Source: Symbiodinium natans (lineage: Eukaryota; Sar; Dinophyceae; Suessiales; Symbiodiniaceae). From it: 64,000 bases of DNA. The DNA lies in NCBI GenBank assembly GCA_905221605.1, contig CAJNDS010002822.1, forward strand, positions 62,001 through 126,000, in the 5' to 3' direction. The position numbers were made by a program, and so were the translations under genes. Under the pieces are notes generated by a model, which saw only the letters and a list, made by a program, of their open reading frames with translations, was not told the origin of the DNA and made no database searches. Positions within the stretch are counted from its first letter, which is position 1. Each line of letters starts with the position of its first letter. Below are positions 54,401-64,000 of this stretch, piece by piece.

Positions 54401-55300
54401 GCCCTTGGGCCCGAAGTTGAAGCTTATGGTTGGCCCGAAAGCCCCAAAATTTCAGACGCCAGATCCTTAAACCCTAACCCCTCAACCTTAACCCCCTAAA
54501 CCCAAAACCCAAAACCCAAAACCCAAAACCCTAAACCCTAAACCCTAAACCCTAAACCCTAAACCCTAAACTTTAAGCCCTAAACTTTAAACCCTAAACT
54601 AAACCCTAAACCCTAAACCCTAAGCCCTAACCCAAAGCCCTAAACTTTAAACCTTAAACCCTCAAGTTGAGAACTTACCGTTGAGGTCACTCCTGATACC
54701 GGAGTTCAGCATGGTCAGCTGCAGGTGGACGGCCGCGGTCCTGGTGGGGTTTAGGGTTTAGGGTTTAGGGTTTAGGGTTCAGGGTTTAGGGGCTTTCGGG
54801 GCCCCTTGGCGTGAAACCCGACACCCCAGAAGATTCGGGATTCTGGGACTTTTGGGGTTTGGAACCCTGAACCCTAAAACCTTAAACCTTCCACCCTAAA
54901 TCCCAAACCCTACACTTTATTGAGTTTTCTTGGAGCTTTTGTAGGGGTTTGTTAGAGTTCAACTCTGGTTCTCCTGGCCTTGGTCTCTTGTACAGAGGTC
55001 GGAAAGGGCAAACGCGGGACCGGCCGCGTGGTGGTGGCCAAGGACATCCAAGTTGGCAATCTGCAGAGTATTGGTGGTCAGAAGGGCTTCGAGGCTTATA
55101 GAGGGTTTAGGGTTTAGTTCGGGTTTAGGGTTAGAGACTTAGACGGGTTTTGGGGTGGTTTTGGGGCTGTGTGTTTAGGGTTGACACGGCATGGCTGACC
55201 GGGGCGCATCCTCATACAAGCATTAACCCAAGCCCGAGCTTTTCCCCAATGTGCCGTGCCAAAGGACCTTGGCATCACGAATGCCTACACCATCGAGGCA
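39414..55300 (+). CDS. Cytosolic carboxypeptidase (M14B, CCP/AGBL family), at least 21 micro-exons
   Basis: Exons traced by motif and phase: 39,414-39,487; 39,699-39,758; 39,961-40,005; 40,394-40,477; 41,001-41,069; 42,615-42,649; 43,152-43,218; 43,420-43,445; 44,059-44,140; 44,494-44,550; 45,002-45,044; 45,818-45,882; 46,752-46,797; 51,263-51,289; 52,256-52,308; 52,855-about 52,880; 53,940-53,997; 54,187-54,243; 54,705-54,737; 54,998-55,042; 55,265-55,300. Motifs in family order: FESGNLR, HTQWFYF, LYRLRIVN, DVRYYR, VFFAYYVPYTYS, RVHPGE (zinc His and Glu), NASW, VVPMLNPDGV, GNYRC, DLNRQW, HGHSRK (third zinc ligand), GTGRVVVAKD, YTIEA (catalytic Glu). Known members trim glutamates from tubulin tails in cilia and flagella. 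Donors are GT, GC and GA. C-terminal exons probably continue to about 57,915; the N-terminus is not placed. The joint near 53,700 is uncertain. Confidence 0.9.
42964..43060 (+). repeat. Short inverted-repeat element, family B, copy in a carboxypeptidase intron
   Basis: Left end GGGTTTACGAAATAGGGGAC, inner TAGACCCCCAAAGAGTAGGA, right end AAGGTACCCTAATTTCGGAA ACCCCC. The ends pair as inverted repeats. It is the best preserved copy. Confidence 0.7.
45549..45682 (+). repeat. Degraded family B-like element
   Basis: CTTACGGAAATCCAAGTTGTAGGA and CAATAAGGTACCCGAATGCTGG echo the family B blocks, with a C-run in the middle and a second GGTACC near 45,667. Diverged, lower certainty. Confidence 0.35.
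45687..45802 (+). repeat. Perfect CCCTAAA array before a carboxypeptidase exon
   Basis: About 16 perfect CCCTAAA units ending 15 bases before the acceptor at 45,817. The matching TTTAGGG arrays are at 45,083-45,150 near the start of the same intron. This is the clearest example of the inverted array layout. Confidence 0.9.
48059..49697 (+). CDS. Unrecognised protein with two tandem SFPxVxG...GCRWY repeats; nested in a carboxypeptidase intron
   Basis: Exons 48,059-48,961, 49,111-49,197 and 49,542-49,697 (TAG), GT-AG introns, phase 0 throughout; 381 residues. The protein is a duplication. Repeat 1 has VVVSFPAVYGDAW, GYGVHDVDANGICHCQTLYG, DFGCRWYTL, SLIFVTKIDGSIGESQ and MRVRVVAIDEFAVEM. Repeat 2 has VAIVSFPGVHGHGW, GYGQH, GCYCDQLYPY and WGCRWYEM; across the introns come LVVVTKQDGTVGNSQ and ERIKISEFALML. 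The exon joints are fixed by this internal match. Each repeat has C-x-C and GCRWY. No known family or catalytic motif recognised; no signal peptide. It lies in the 4.5-kb intron between carboxypeptidase exons at 46,797 and 51,263, same strand. Confidence 0.75.
49698..51262. other. Remainder of the large carboxypeptidase intron
   Basis: Mostly unique DNA with no defensible gene; 50,157-50,510 is open without motif. CCCTAAA-type repeats occur at 51,115-51,240 just before the next exon, as expected for the 3' end of these introns. Near 50,885 a C-run with TATAAAAGGAACCCCCC recalls family B2. Confidence 0.4.
51715..52001 (+). repeat. CCTCCTAAA 9-base array
   Basis: About 30 nearly perfect copies of a 9-base unit (ACCTCCTAA), a two-base-longer relative of CCCTAAA, in the 3' half of a carboxypeptidase intron. 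It is followed by ordinary CCCTAAA units up to the acceptor near 52,255. Confidence 0.95.
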
Positions 55301-56148
55301 GTTGAGGGGAGGGTTTAAGGTGCGCGCGGGGGTGTGTGTTGCTGGACACTGCGGTGCCAATGCGTTCAGTACATCCCAGGGCCCAGACCTGCGGGGCCCA
55401 AGCCCACAGACCTCAACCCTCAACCCTGTTTAAACCTTCCGAGGCCCCAAACCTTCTGAACCTAAACCCTGAAACCCTAAACCCTACACCCTAAACCCTA
55501 AGAACTTAAACCCTGAAACCCAAAACCCTACACCCTAACCCCTAAACCCCAAGTCCTAACCGGGTTTAAACCCTAAACCCTAAACCCTACGAAGCGTCCA
55601 ACAAATATTCGCGCGCGCTCGACCAGGCCTCGCTCTGGGGGTCGGTGGATGGCAAGGCCGCAGCTCAGTTTGGGAAGCCCCGGGATGCTGCAAGGGTTTA
55701 GGGTTTAGGGTTTAGGGCTAGGGTTTAGGGTGGTAGTTGAGCGCTCAGGGTTTAGGGTTTAGGGCTAGGGTTTAGGGTTTTTAGTGGTTTAGGGTTGAGG
55801 GGTTTACTTGGGGCTGTTTGGGCGTTTATTTGGGGTTTTCTTTGGGGTTTGTATGGGGTTTACATCGGGGTTTAAGGTTTTCAGTGGCTTTAGGTTTTTA
55901 GGGTTTTTAAGGGCGTTTAAGGGTTGGTCCTATTGTTTTTGAAGGGGTCTTTGAGGGTTCAGGGTTTAGGTTTGCCGAGGTTCTAGTTGTTGCGGCCCCA
56001 AAAGCCCAAAAACAAAACAACACCTCCGCCGAAGTACCAGCGCCCCAAAACTCTAAGAACCTTAAACGCTCCGGCCCCCAGGGCCCCGCCCTGACACCCC
56101 TGAGACCCCTCAACCTTAGGGCCCCTAAAGCCCCAAAACCCCCAACAC

Positions 56149-56241
56149 TTGGGATCTTCCCCCTTGTACCATAGGGATTATGCTACCCCCTCTTGTAAGT
56201 CCCTGATTATGGGCTGTTAGTATAGGGGGGGAACATCCCAA
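56149..56241. repeat. Short inverted-repeat element, family A, copy 2
   Basis: TTGGGATCTTCCCCC at the left pairs with GGGGGGAACATCCCAA at the right; GGGCTGTTAGTAT inside. 93 bases. Confidence 0.7.
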
Positions 56242-57194
56242 CCTAAAGCCTAACTCAAAGCCGACCCGGAGGTCACGGAGGAGCCTGCGCACAGCTCCGA
56301 CGGGGAGGACCTCGGGGCCTCAGTTTGTTTGTTCGTCTTCCCTGGGCCCTGAAAATTCTAAACCTTAAAGCATCCCCGAGCTCTAAACCCTCAGCTCTCT
56401 AAACCACCCTGAACCACCCTAAACCACCGTGAACCACCCTAAACCACCCTGAACCACCCTGAACCACCCTGAACAACCCTAAGCCTCAAGCCCAAAACCC
56501 CCTAAACTCTAGACACAGGCTTTCCTGGATAGGGTGCCCCAGTTCATGCCTTGGGGTAGTGTCCTCGGAGCCCCAGTGATCTCAAACATATATATATATA
56601 TATATAAAATGCTTTAGGGTTTTCAGGGTTCAGGGGCTCAAGGCTTAAGGTTTAGGCTTTAAGGTCTTTAGGGTTTTGGGGTTTAGGGGTTTAAGGGTTT
56701 AAGGGGTTTACGGCGAAGCCCGGGAGTCTTGACAAACCGCTCCTGCCTCTGGGAGGATCCGCTGCCGCAACTCGGAAGAACTCCAACCTTCAACCCTAAA
56801 CCCTAAACCCTCAACCTTAAACCCCTAAACCCCTAAACCCCAAACCCCCAAACCCCAAACCCTAAACCCTCCACCCTAAACCCCCTAATTAAACCTTGGG
56901 ATGTGGCTTCTGGGGTTGGAGGTTTATCAGGGCCCCAGGAGGGCTTGCCATAAAATTAGGCTTTTGGCTGCCTGTAGCCCTGACTCTGAAGCCTAAACCC
57001 AAAACCTTAAACCCGAAACTCGGAAGCCTAAACCCTAAACCCAAAACCCAAAACCCCTAAACCCTCAACCCTCAACCCTCAACTCCCTGAAACGCTGGAG
57101 TGCCCAAGGGGTGCTGCAGTGGTGCCCTTCACGCCCGGTCGTCTCCAGCCACGCTCTCGTCTTTTGGGGCCGCAGGGTCTTTTAGGGTTATGGG

Positions 57195-57290
57195 TTGGGG
57201 TGTTCCCCCTTTTACAGACCTTGGTAGGGATTTATAGTATCCCCTATCATATCCTACTAAGGACTGTTAGTATAAGGGTGAACATCCCAA
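57195..57290. repeat. Short inverted-repeat element, family A, copy 3
   Basis: TTGGGGTGTTCCCCCT at the left, AGGGTGAACATCCCAA at the right, CTAAGGACTGTTAGTAT inside, matching copy 1 near 1,068-1,085. Confidence 0.7.
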
Positions 57291-59339
57291 GTTATGGCGG
57301 TGTTCGGGGGTTTGGGGTTTGGGGGTTTCGGGTTTTGGGGTTTAGGTTTCAGGGTTTTCGAGCTCCAAGCGCTCTGGCAGGAGAGGTGTGCCGGCAGCTC
57401 CTTAAACCTTGAACCCTATATAAACCCTAAAGCCCTAAAGCCCTAAACCCTAAACCCTAAACCCTAAACCCTAAACCCTAAACCCTAAACCCTAAACAAT
57501 GAACCCCTAAACCCCTAGACCCCTAAGCACGCCACCAATGGACCAAGTCTCGGGCTTCTTCTTGATCCAGGTTTAAGAAGTCCTCGAGCCCCCGAAGCTC
57601 CAAAAAGCCCTAAGCCCCAAGTCCGTAAACTCCTTCAAGCTCCCGGAAGCCCTAAAACCCCTGACGCCCCCGAATTAAGCCCCTCTAAGCCCTAAAGCCA
57701 CCAAAAACCTCCTAAAAGCTCCCTAGAAGCCCCCCCGTAACAGCCCCAAACCCTAAACCCTAAACCCTAAACCCTAAACCCTAAACCCTAAACCCTAAAC
57801 CCTAAACCCCTAAACCCTGAACCCTAAACTTTTTTTGAGAAAGCCCAAGGCTCTTCGGAGCCGACCTGGCGCGTGCGCTGATCCTCCAGCAGAACCTCGC
57901 ACCCATGGCCCGGGACCCCTATCGAGCTAGGGGTGTAGGGGTCTTGGGGTTAAGGGGTTTGGGGGTTTGGGGGTTTAGGGCTTTTGGGGTTTAGGGCTTT
58001 AGGGGTTCAGGGTTTTGGGGTTTGGGGGTTTCGGGTTTCGGGCTTTTGGGGTTTCGGGGTTTTGGGTTTAGGGTTTTTGGGTTTGGGGGTTTGGGGGTTT
58101 AGGGTTTTGGGGTTTGGGGGTTTCGGGTTTAGGGGTTTAGGGTTTTTGGGTTTGGGGTTTGGGGGTTTAGGGGGTTTAGGGGGTTTAGGGGGTTTAGGGG
58201 GTTAGGGGCCTAGGGGTTTAGGGGCTTAGGGGATGAGGGTAGAAGGGTTTAGGGCTAGGGTATCAGAGGAGTATGAGGCTGATGAGGTTTTATGAGGTTT
58301 CTGGTCCGAGACTTTGGGTTTCGGGTGTGGGTTCAGTGTCAGGAGAGTGGCGGAGGGGTTGAGGGCTCAGGATTTAGGCCTTGGGGGTTTTGGGGTGTTG
58401 CTTGTGTGTTTGCAACCCCGGAATCCAGCCCTCACTCCCTCAACCCCTAAACAATTCATCCTAAACCCTGAACCCTGAACCCTGAACCCGGAACCCTGAA
58501 CCCTAAACCCTAAACCCTAAACCCTAAACCCTAAACCCTATATAAACCCTAAACCCTAAACTCGCAACTCGCAGGTCAAGGCCCGGCTTCGTTCCCAGCG
58601 TCCCTGGTGCGGTCGCGTGGCCCGAAGTTGAGTCTCGGGGTGAAGGGGTTGGGACTTCCTCTGAGGTGACTCTAACTAAAGGAACCCTTTGGGAACGTCA
58701 TATAACTATCGGGACGCCGGGGGCAAAGACTTTAGGAGCAACCACCACTTGCAGCGCAGGGTAATCATACATCCAGAACAAGCTGTGAACAGGGAGGGTT
58801 TCGGGTTTGAGTCAAGGATTGGTCGAGGCGTGTGTTTTATCTTGTGGAGCTGTGGCTCCAAAGCTGTTTCGGGTGTGAGGATGTGCCTGACCTACAGGCC
58901 TGTGGGTTTAGGGCTCCGACCATTTTTGGGCGCAGCTTCGGCTTCAGGGTGTGCGCGAAGGGTTCTGGAACACAAGCGGCAGCGGCTGCCAGACGTGCCC
59001 CAGCGATAGATAAATCCTGACCAGGGGATCTGGGTGGTCCTTGGCCGACCCTCTCTCCAGTGCAGGCACGGCCCAGTGAAGGAATATGATCAAAATATAC
59101 AAGCAGGATCGAGCAAAGTAATGCTGCTCTTAATGAAGGTCAGAAGGATGTTGATTTTCATGGAAGCTTTGCAAGCCATAATTACTGGTAGATGTGACAC
59201 TACGTAGGTTTGAGAGCGTTCTTTGCAGGTAGTTCCTGTTTATCTTGGGCAAAGTTGTCATCTGGCCGTTTTGTGCTAAATGCATGCGTTTCTTTGTATT
59301 TCGGTTGTTTATTTCACGCGAGTTAGCATTTTCATCTTG

Positions 59340-59470
59340 CACTATTTGCACAAGCAGTACGTTTTAGCACTATTCGCATTATTTAGCACTATTTCGCACC
59401 CTTTAGCAGTATTTTGATTGTTTCGCACTACTGTAGTTGTAGTGCCATTTAGCACTATCTAGCACAACTA
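59340..59470. repeat. Dispersed TTAGCACTATTTCGCAC short repeats
   Basis: Five or six diverged copies of TTAGCACTAT or TTTCGCAC within 130 bases, with no coding. Origin unknown. Confidence 0.5.
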
Positions 59471-61523
59471 TTGGACAAGAAGGCTTCCATCAAATCTTTG
59501 CAATTTCATTATCATTAACAATGACATCACAGTTGCATGAATCACAATGATAAGAGACAAAGCGTAGCAGGAACATTTCCATTTACAATAAGAATCAAAC
59601 GACGAATGAAGCCCTGGCCATCCATGGGGCCCCCAAATCCCCAACCTCCCAAGAAGTGATGAATTAATTGAACACTGAATACTATGAGAAGTTTAGGGTG
59701 TGAGATGGTTTTGCATGCGCGGTGCCACGCCTGCGCGTGATCTCTCAATCTCCACACCCTCGAACCCTTCGATCCCTACCCTTCCCCTCCCCGCCCCCGG
59801 CGAGAAACACATCCGTGAGTAAGGTCCTCGCAGGTATCGTCTTAGGATGCTTGGGTGCATCTTTAGGGGGTTCTGCCAAGCCCCGGGCCTTAAGCCCCAG
59901 ACGCTAAACCCGAGAGCAACCCTAGCGGAGAGCCGAAATGCAAGCCCAGCACCCCCACGTTGCTGCCAAGAGGCCGCCAACGCCACCGCCTCGCCCTGCG
60001 GCTCCTTATCTTCTGTGGGTTTGTGGAGTTCGTAGGGTTTAGGGGTTTTGAGATTTAGGGCTTAGGGGTTAGAGGGCTTTCTGCGGGTCATTGTTGAAAA
60101 TCATGTTGAATTTTATTGTGAACACTTAAACCCAATCAGGAATATAAAACGATCATGTATAAATGGTACACCCCCCAATGGTGCGGGTTTTAGGGTTCAT
60201 GGTTTGAGGTTGTGGGGATGAGGGTCTTCGGGTTTTCGGGGCCTAAGCCCTCGACCTTAAACTTTAAAACAAAACCTAGTTACACTTAACCCCCCAAACC
60301 CCTCTAACCCTAAACCCTAAACCCTAAATCCTAAACCCCCCAAAGCCCTAAAACCCTGACAACCCAAAGCCAAGGTTCTGGGTCCTCGACGCCTTCTGAG
60401 GCGGGCAGCGCCGGGCACCTGGAGGGAAAGCTCTGCTGCGGCTTTCAGGGGTTTAGGGGAGGGTTTGGGGTTTGGGGTTTCGGGTTTAGGGTTTGGGGTT
60501 TAGGGTTTAGGGTTCAGGACTTAGTGGTTAGGGTTTAGGGGTTCGGGGGGCGTTGGGGGCTTCAGGAAGCTTAAGGGTTTAGGGGGGTTGAGGGTAAGCC
60601 CAATCCGGGCAAAACGCAAGCCCCTAAACCCTGCCAGCCCTACCCTAAACCCTAGCTGCAAATCCTACTACAACCTGCAACCCACAACCCTAAACCCTAA
60701 GCCCGAAAACCACTCGTTACCCGAAACCCTAAACCCTAAACCCTAAACCCTAAACTCTAAACCCTAAATCCTAATTTTTCCCTTCCCCCCCAAACCCGAC
60801 AAAGCCCTGCCAAAACACCCGGCCCGAGGAGGAGCCGGACTCCCCTGCGGGCTTTGAGGACTTCGCGGCCGAGGCCCCGCCGTGGCCTCAGCTCAGCTGG
60901 GTTTAGGGTTTGGGGTTTGGGGTTTGGGGTTTAGGGTTTAGGGTTGAGGGTTTAGGGTGCAGGGTTTAGGGGTTTTTGGGTCAGTAGGCTAGGGCCCAAA
61001 CCCTCAAGCCCTGGGCCCTCTTGAGGGTTTTGGACTTCGGGGCTCAGTGGGGTCTCTGTGTGCCTTTTTAGGGACGATTTTAGGGTTCAGTATGTTTTTG
61101 GGGTTTGGGACTTCGTCAGGCTCTGAGGGAACGAAGGGCAACGCCAAACTCCCTCAAATCACCCATTGAAACCTCCCGAAGAAAACGCCTTGAAACCACC
61201 TTAACATCACCTTTAAGCCACCCTAGAACCTAAACCCTATAAACCCTAAATCCCTAATCCCTAGACCCTAAACGCTAAACCCTAAACCTTAGAACCACCT
61301 TAAAACCCCCCCCCCCCAAGTCCTGGCTGCTTTCCCCTAAACCTTAGAACCACCTTAACCCCCCCCCCCCCCCCCCAAAGTCCTGGCTGGTTTCCCCAAC
61401 CCCCCCTTCTTAAGGCTGGCGAAGCCCGACCCAGCCTGGATGTCGGGCCCAGCCCGAGAGGTGGCGACTCCTGGGGCCTCATCAACAAAAGATTGGGCAA
61501 GGGCGTTTCCCAAAAGAGGGGGG

Positions 61524-61612
61524 GTTTAGGGTTTAGGGTTTAGGGTTTAGGGTTTAGGGTTTAGGGTTTAGGGTTTAGGGTTTAGGGTTTAGGGTTTAGG
61601 GTATAGGGTTTC
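61524..61612 (+). repeat. Perfect TTTAGGG array abutting a family B element
   Basis: About 12 perfect GTTTAGG units run straight into the family B2 element at 61,603. Confidence 0.9.
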
Positions 61613-61695
61613 CGAAAATAGGGGTCGCCTTTTTGGGGGTTCCTTTAAGGGGATTCTATTCTGTTTGGGATAAAAGGGTACCCCCTATGTTGGGA
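61603..61695 (-). repeat. Short inverted-repeat element, family B2, reverse copy
   Basis: GGGTTTCCGAAAATAGGGGT at one end and AAAAGGGTACC at the other; its reverse complement follows the 33,886 copy through the GAATAGAATCCC block. Confidence 0.6.
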
Positions 61696-62396
61696 GATAC
61701 AGACATTGGGCAAGGTCATGAAAAGAGGGGGCAGGTCACAAAGAAAGATTGGGCAAGATCATGGGTTAGCCGACGGACCTTGCCCATTGGTTTTATGGCC
61801 TTGCCCATTGTTGTTATGACTTTTCCCAATGGTTTTTCGATCTTGAACACTTGACAGATCATTAGTCGCATTTATATTATGTATGATACAAAGGTTCAGT
61901 TTTTGGGGGTTTATGGTACAAATCCTCTTGTGGTCAGGGCCAGAGCCTGGACCTGCTGGAGATCAGCTACGCCGATGTCTTGGCGGAGCTCACGTCTCAA
62001 GGCCATGCTTACCACGTTCAGTCCTGAACCCAAAGCTGTTGGGGCACAGTGACAGTGCTGGATAAGAAAGCCAGAATGTTCAGGTCAGGGCGTCCTGGAT
62101 TTCTTTCTTGCAGGGCCCGAGCCAAGCCAAAACCAAACCAAGATGCTCAGGGCTCTTTATTTGATAATTCGGTTTAAATAAGGCAAAAAATATGTATTAT
62201 TGTTGGAATGATTTTTGCCGAAGGGGCGCACTTTTTTTTCAATTTAAGAGAAGAAGGGGTTGCGCTTCTGGGTAGCTCTCGGCCGAGCCCCTCATTTTCT
62301 GAAGGCTCATTGAGTTTCCGATTGTGGCCCAGAACTCTCCATGCGGGCGAGAAGCCACAAGGAAATTTCCCCAAGAGCCTATGTACCTGTGTATAC

Positions 62397-62443
62397 ATAC
62401 ACACATACATGTATATCTTTTTATGTGTATATGTATATATATA

Positions 62444-62490
<47 letters not shown>

Positions 62491-62491
62491 G
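62397..62491 (+). repeat. (CA/TA)n and (CT)n microsatellite
   Basis: TACACACATACATGTATA grades into (AT)n and then about 17 CT units. Ordinary simple repeat. Confidence 0.9.
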
Positions 62492-64000
62492 TATAGAGAG
62501 CGTACACCTGGGCTTGAGAAGGTTCCTGCATAGCTGCTTTCTAGGGCCCAGATACCTATGGTACAGGGAAGTCTTCGCTTTCCGAACCGTGCGACACCTC
62601 TGAGAACAGCGGCTGCGGCATCAAACCCAGAAGAAGCAGCGTCCTACATCTATCTGCACCCCAGAAGCCTCCAACCCTACGGCCCCCCTAAAACCCCTAA
62701 ACCCTAAAACCCCAAATCCTAAACCCCTAAACCCTAAAACCCGAAAACCCTAAACACTTAAGCCCTAAACCCTAACACCCTAAACCCTAAACTCCCCAAA
62801 CCCTTCTCCGGAAGGTCTGCCAGAGGAGGAGACCGAGTCAGACTCAGGACCGAGAGCCTTCCCGCGAGCGCAGGGCCTGGGATGTTGGTAGGGTTTAGGG
62901 TTTAGGGTTTAGGGTTCAGGGTTTAAGGTTCAGGGTTCAGGGGTTTAGGGTTTTAGGGTTTTAGGGTTCAGGGATTAGGGCTATAGCATTTAGGGTTTAA
63001 GGTTTGAAGGTTTAGGGTCGTGCCAAAGGGTCCATGCATGTAGCAGGTACTTGGGCCTATCAATCAACTGTAGAATCACGCCTTTTAGGCTTAAGTATAT
63101 ACTACATAGTTTCCAGGACCCAGGGTAGTTCAGGTTTTGATATTTAGGGGGGGGTGTGATCTTGAGGGGTCATGATGTTTAGGGGTGTCCATGTTTGTTG
63201 AGTCAAAGGGTTAGAGGTTTTTGGGCTTTAGGTTTCAGGGAGAGTAGGGTTTCGGGAAGCCTAGCCCCTAAACCCGAAGGTGTCTCAGCAGGGTAAGATA
63301 AGTGCAAGAGGATTTGAAATTGAGCAGAGGGGGGCGCCCTAACAGGGCAGCGGGGTTCAGAAACCCTGAGCCTCAAATCTGGGACCAGGGTAGAGGCCCG
63401 TCGCCTCCAAGCCTATACCCTGAAAAGCGGGTGGGTGCAAGAAATTCAAGGGAGCGAATGGGACCCCTGAGTCCTTGGGGTGCGGGGATGGGAAGCCTTC
63501 AAGGGGCCTAATGAAGGCGTCAGCCAGAGGCTCCCTCTAGCCTCGAGACCCCAAAGCCGTGCAGACTGCCGGAGCATCTTCACCACCAAATTCTACTAAT
63601 TGCTTAAGAATCCCCCAGAATATACAACATAGTCCTCCTTATAAGGGCAATGTTTTGTTTTTGGGGGGTTCTTAAGCAAATAGTAGAATTCAGGAGGATC
63701 GGACAGCGCGCCGTCGGCAGACAACTTGGCGTGGGCCCTGGCAGAAGTCTGTTCGGGGTGTTGCTGCGATATCTTGAGCCCTGCACACTCACCCTAAACC
63801 CCAAACCCGAATGCAAAACCTGTAAAATGCACCACGGCGAAAAGATCCGGAGCCAGATTCAGGCGATGCTTGCTTTTCTGGCAGACCAAGCTGTAAATTG
63901 GCACACTTCATGGTCCTAGGTGGTCGCTGTTCACACTTTCCTGGCTGGCCACACTTCACGGGCCGAAGTGGTCACACTTCAGGAAAAGGAGGGTTATGAA

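Larger units (their letters stand above)
55301..57920 (+). other. Probable further C-terminal exons of the carboxypeptidase among telomere-like arrays
   Basis: Islands with protein character: 55,591-55,692 (EASNKYSRALDQASLWGSVD), 56,261-56,335 (DPEVTEEPAHSSDGEDL), 56,518-56,578 (FLDRVPQFMPWGSVLG) and 57,849-57,915 (LFGADLARALILQQNLAP). The last resembles the helical 'E.G..L..AL' end of the M14B domain, so the gene probably reaches at least here. Joints were not solved. The rest is arrays (TTTAGGG 55,695-55,800; CCCTAAA 57,440-57,495 and 57,745-57,810), a (TA)n run at 56,588-56,606 and CCACCCTAAA units at 56,395-56,475. Confidence 0.45.
57921..64000. other. Telomere-like arrays with short unassigned coding islands
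   Basis: G-rich TTTAGGG-type DNA (57,945-58,260; 60,460-60,600; 60,900-60,975; 61,524-61,612; 62,890-63,020) alternates with CCCTAAA-type DNA (58,470-58,560; 60,305-60,340; 60,725-60,775; 62,690-62,800). Islands between them read as protein: 60,373-60,445 (GSGSSTPSEAGSAGHLEGK), 60,822-60,900 (RPEEEPDSPAGFEDFAAEAP), 61,934-62,025 (QSLDLLEISYADVLAELTSQ), 62,805-62,880 (EGLPEEETESDSG) and 63,826-63,900 (HHGEKIRSQIQAMLAFLADQ). They may be the acidic tail of the carboxypeptidase or another + strand gene. The stretch 58,690-59,900 shows no island. Confidence 0.4.

Noticed and set aside
22800-64000. A true chromosome end (telomere)
   Set aside because: Arrays are short, in both orientations, and interrupted by exons of traced genes; no terminal array of one orientation is present.

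Overview
The window is nuclear DNA of a dinoflagellate. The main evidence is the huge amount of TTTAGGG/CCCTAAA sequence (the Arabidopsis-type telomere unit, also the dinoflagellate telomere unit) scattered inside genes. Supporting evidence is splicing that uses GT, GC and GA donors, tandem gene copies, host genes all pointing the same way (+), and dinoflagellate-style retroelements. It is not bacterial: there are no operons or ribosome binding sites, and most genes are broken into exons of 27 to 90 bases. No tRNA, rRNA or CRISPR array was seen.

Layout. 1-3,300: a probable alpha/beta-hydrolase exon, small inverted-repeat elements, C-rich DNA and an AGT microsatellite. 3,300-20,374: one 17-kb LTR retrotransposon on the minus strand, inserted in the AGT microsatellite. 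20,375-24,150: the rest of the microsatellite, an unassigned stretch, and a PPR-repeat gene. 24,835-27,560: two intact tandem genes and one broken copy of a protein with a ubiquitin-like N-terminus and BspA-type leucine-rich repeats. 27,899-30,970: a PPR protein fused to an RluA-type pseudouridine synthase. 31,000-36,650: repeat-rich DNA with possible exon islands. 36,656-38,074: an intronless secreted haem peroxidase. 39,414 to at least 55,300 (probably past 57,900): a cytosolic carboxypeptidase (M14B/CCP/AGBL type, tubulin deglutamylase family) in at least 21 tiny exons. A separate gene at 48,059-49,697 of an unrecognised two-repeat family sits inside one of its introns. 57,900-64,000: telomere-like arrays with short coding-looking islands.

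Two things stand out. First, the retrotransposon. It carries gag with two CCCH fingers, a protease, RT thumb, RNase H and integrase, but the RT fingers/palm lies about 5 kb downstream of them, so pol looks circularly permuted. Behind the palm it encodes a Tpt1/KptA-like RNA 2'-phosphotransferase domain and a membrane-anchored protein with RanBP2 zinc fingers and a phospholipase-D-like nuclease domain. I know of no described element with this cargo.

Second, the introns of three genes. They tend to start with TTTAGGG-type arrays and end with CCCTAAA-type arrays on the sense strand, so each could fold as a hairpin that brings the splice sites together. With these introns removed, exon phases agree and family motifs are rebuilt at the joints (for example RTGRLHQIR in RluA; HPGE, NPDG, DLNRQW and YTIEA in the carboxypeptidase). 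Exon models were made by eye without transcripts and should be read as strong predictions, not proof.
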